A program made the position numbers and the translations under genes. From NCBI GenBank assembly GCA_001570385.1, contig BBYL01000006.1, positions 62,001-126,000 on the forward strand: a stretch of DNA of 64,000 bases, written 5' to 3'. This stretch comes from Microtetraspora glauca (GTDB taxonomy: Bacteria; Actinomycetota; Actinomycetes; Streptosporangiales; Streptosporangiaceae). How positions within the stretch are numbered: position 1 is the stretch's first letter; each line of letters opens with the position of its first letter. Below are positions 62,167 to 64,000 of the stretch, piece after piece. The notes beneath the pieces are model-generated. The model did no database searches. It saw only the letters and a list, made by a program, of their open reading frames with translations, and was not told where the DNA came from.

Positions 62167-64000
62167 TCACGCGGGATGGTTCTCCGCGGGTCCGCCCACG
62201 TCGAACGGCGTGGTGATGTTCTCGTAGGCGAGATGGAACTCCATCCCCTGGACGGCGTGGGCCAGATCGTGGCAGTGGGACATCCACAGACCGGGGTTGT
62301 CGGCCACCAGCACGACCTCCCAGACCTCGCCGGGCTCCACGTCGAAGGTGTCCATCCGCAGGCCGTTCGCGGGCACCCCGTTCCTGGACAGCACCTGGAC
62401 GTGGTGGCCGTGCGGATGCATGGGATGGGTGTCCCCGCTCCGGTTGACCACGGTGATCCTGATCGTCTCGCCTTCGCGTACGACGGGAGTCGGGATGTGC
62501 GGCCAGGCCTTGCCGTTCACGGTGTATCCCAGCTTCGGCACCCCGTCGACCATCGCGAGGGTCCGGTCCAGCACCCAGGTGATCCGCCGGTCGGCCCGTC
62601 CGGGCACCGGCGCGGGTGAGCCGTACGTGGTGATGTCGAGCAGCGGGCCGGAGGCGGGCGGGGGCTGGGCCGTGGCAGGGGCGCCTCCGCTGTCGACCAG
62701 CAGGCCGGGACGCCCGTCCGCGGACAGCAGGACCGGGCCGTCCGGCATGGTGAACGCCAGGTCGTAGCGCCCGCCCGCGGCCAGGCGGATCCGCCGCCCG
62801 GTCAGTTCCGTCGCCCCCGGCACGTCGCCGCCGTCCACCGCCGCGACCGTGAACGGGACGCCGGCCAGCCCGACGGTCCGCGGCAGGGTGTCGGTGTTGA
62901 CCACGCGGAGCCGTACGGGCGTGCCCGGCCGGTGAGAGGAGGTCGCGAGCAGGTCGGTGGGGGCGGCGCCGTCGAGGGACGTCGTGACCCGCCCGCCGAA
63001 GGTGTGCAGCGCGACCGTGTGATCCCCGGCTGGGGGAGTGGCGGACGCTCCGGCCGAATCGACGACGAGCAGCCCGAACAGGCCGCGCGCCACGGCGACG
63101 CTGGAGTTCTGGTGGCTGTGGTACCAGTAGGTGCCGGCGTCGTCCGCGCGGAACCGGTAGGTGTGGGATCCGCCCGGCCGGACCGCGTCCTGGGTCACTC
63201 CGGGGACGCCGTCCTCACCGGAGGGCACGTCGTAGCCGTGCCAGTGGATCGTGACCCCCTGGTCCGCCAGCTCGTTGCGCAGGGTCACCTCGACCAGGTC
63301 GCCCTGCCGTACGCGCAGGACCGGGCCGGGGACCTGGCCGTTGAACGACCACGCGTCCAGCGACTGCCCGGAGGGCAGCCGGACGGTCGCGGCCTTCGCC
63401 GTCAGGGTGAACCGGCGCGCGTCCTCGGCCCTGGGGCCGATCAGCCGGTCGACGGGCGTCCCGGCGGCCGAGGTTCCGTGCCCGTCGTGCAGGTGGCCGC
63501 CGGACCAGCCCGCGGTGACCGCCCAGACGAAGGCGACCAGGAGCACCGTCACGCCCGCGACCTGCCAGCGGTTCACCGCGCGCCCGCGCCACAGGATCCG
63601 CCAGGTGATCGCGGAAGCTCCGGTGAAGAGCGTCAGGACGGCGACGGCGTCGGACACGGTCACCGGATAGGACACGATGACGCCGCAGGCGATGCCCGCC
63701 ACCGCCCCGTACGCCGCCACGAGCGGCGGGAACGCGGCGAGCGCGGAGGGGGCGCCGCGCAGCAGCCTGGGCAGGCTCACCACGCCGGTGGCCAGCCCGG
63801 GAAGCACGACGAGGGGCAGGGCCAGGGTGACCTTCTCGGCGACGAACCACCAGCCGACCTGGGCGAGCAGGATCGTCACGAGGACCCTGAGGCCGGTCAT
63901 GACGATCGCCGCGGCGCACAGCGCCGCGGCGGCCAGGGAGGTACGGCGGGCCGTACCGGCGTCGCCGGGCTGCCGGGCGGCGGCGAGGGCGAACCCTCCC
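62167..64000 (-). CDS. Membrane-anchored multicopper oxidase (5' end outside window)
   Basis: The frame is open from the right edge (64000) down to the TGA at 62167-62169. An ATG at 63900 is internal to a hydrophobic helix (SLAAAALCAAAIVMTG), so the true start is probably outside. At least four or five transmembrane helices come first, then two or three cupredoxin domains with all copper ligand motifs: HWHGY, YWYHSHQ, HPMHPHGHHVQ and WMSHCHDLAHAVQGMEFH, whose last segment supplies the type 1 site. It should oxidise a substrate such as Cu(I), phenols or another metal with oxygen, outside the membrane. The substrate is unknown. Confidence 0.9.
   Translation of the reverse strand, partial: GGFALAAARQPGDAGTARRTSLAAAALCAAAIVMTGLRVLVTILLAQVGWWFVAEKVTLALPLVVLPGLATGVVSLPRLLRGAPSALAAFPPLVAAYGAVAGIACGVIVSYPVTVSDAVAVLTLFTGASAITWRILWRGRAVNRWQVAGVTVLLVAFVWAVTAGWSGGHLHDGHGTSAAGTPVDRLIGPRAEDARRFTLTAKAATVRLPSGQSLDAWSFNGQVPGPVLRVRQGDLVEVTLRNELADQGVTIHWHGYDVPSGEDGVPGVTQDAVRPGGSHTYRFRADDAGTYWYHSHQNSSVAVARGLFGLLVVDSAGASATPPAGDHTVALHTFGGRVTTSLDGAAPTDLLATSSHRPGTPVRLRVVNTDTLPRTVGLAGVPFTVAAVDGGDVPGATELTGRRIRLAAGGRYDLAFTMPDGPVLLSADGRPGLLVDSGGAPATAQPPPASGPLLDITTYGSPAPVPGRADRRITWVLDRTLAMVDGVPKLGYTVNGKAWPHIPTPVVREGETIRITVVNRSGDTHPMHPHGHHVQVLSRNGVPANGLRMDTFDVEPGEVWEVVLVADNPGLWMSHCHDLAHAVQGMEFHLAYENITTPFDVGGPAENHPA

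Overview
The window is about 64 kb of very GC-rich DNA with dense genes, frequent GTG and TTG starts and many 4-base stop/start overlaps. Gene content and order point to a high-GC actinobacterium: trpCBA followed by a DsbA-like gene and lgt, gltBD, pyk, an ANTAR regulator of the PdtaR type, polA-rpsA-coaE-uvrB, pyrG-nudix-xerD-parA-scpAB and tyrA-cmk-der. A member of the Streptosporangiales seems most likely, but that placement is inferred from gene order and protein style, not from a database search. No insertion sequence, prophage, integrase module, CRISPR array or large biosynthetic cluster is visible. This is mainly a conserved chromosomal core with small accessory insertions.

Layout. 1-7.1 kb: end of the tryptophan operon (trpC partial, trpB, trpA), a MauE/DoxX-like membrane protein with a DsbA-like thioredoxin-fold protein, lgt with a repeat-encoded tail, a VIT-family transporter and an exported protein of unknown function. 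7.4-17.2 kb: gltB-gltD, an exported S8 protease and pyk. 17.4-24.4 kb: an accessory block with an amidase, a DGPF/YCII protein paired with an ECF42-like sigma factor, and a two-gene heterodimeric ABC exporter. 24.8-25.6 kb: a structurally odd tRNA on the minus strand next to pdtaR. 25.8-30.7 kb: a complete branched-chain amino acid type ABC importer (binding protein, two permeases, two ATPases). 30.8-41.2 kb: a lipoprotein, a thioesterase, polA, a polysaccharide deacetylase, rpsA, a GNAT, coaE and uvrB.

41.3-48.4 kb is a second accessory block: a Cys-rich protein, DUF4126, a membrane protein whose 3' end looks frameshifted, a NarL-type two-component pair, a nitronate monooxygenase-like flavoenzyme and a hexapeptide acyltransferase. 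48.5-60.2 kb is the pyrG, nudix, xerD, parA, scpA, scpB, rluB-like, aroH, tyrA, cmk and der run, which joins nucleotide synthesis, chromosome segregation, rRNA modification and ribosome assembly. 60.2-64 kb holds a second two-component pair and a membrane-anchored multicopper oxidase that runs off the right edge.

The most notable observations are: a tRNA with a leucine CAA anticodon but a short variable region; a repeated promoter arrangement (TAGGNT, six bases, start codon) that predicts leaderless mRNAs for several housekeeping genes; a pseudouridine synthase with an Arg/Asp/Gly/Ser-rich N-terminal extension of about 370 residues; a 9-copy 12-bp repeat encoding the tail of Lgt; and reciprocal active-site asymmetry in the ABC exporter. 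No clearly new multi-gene system was found.
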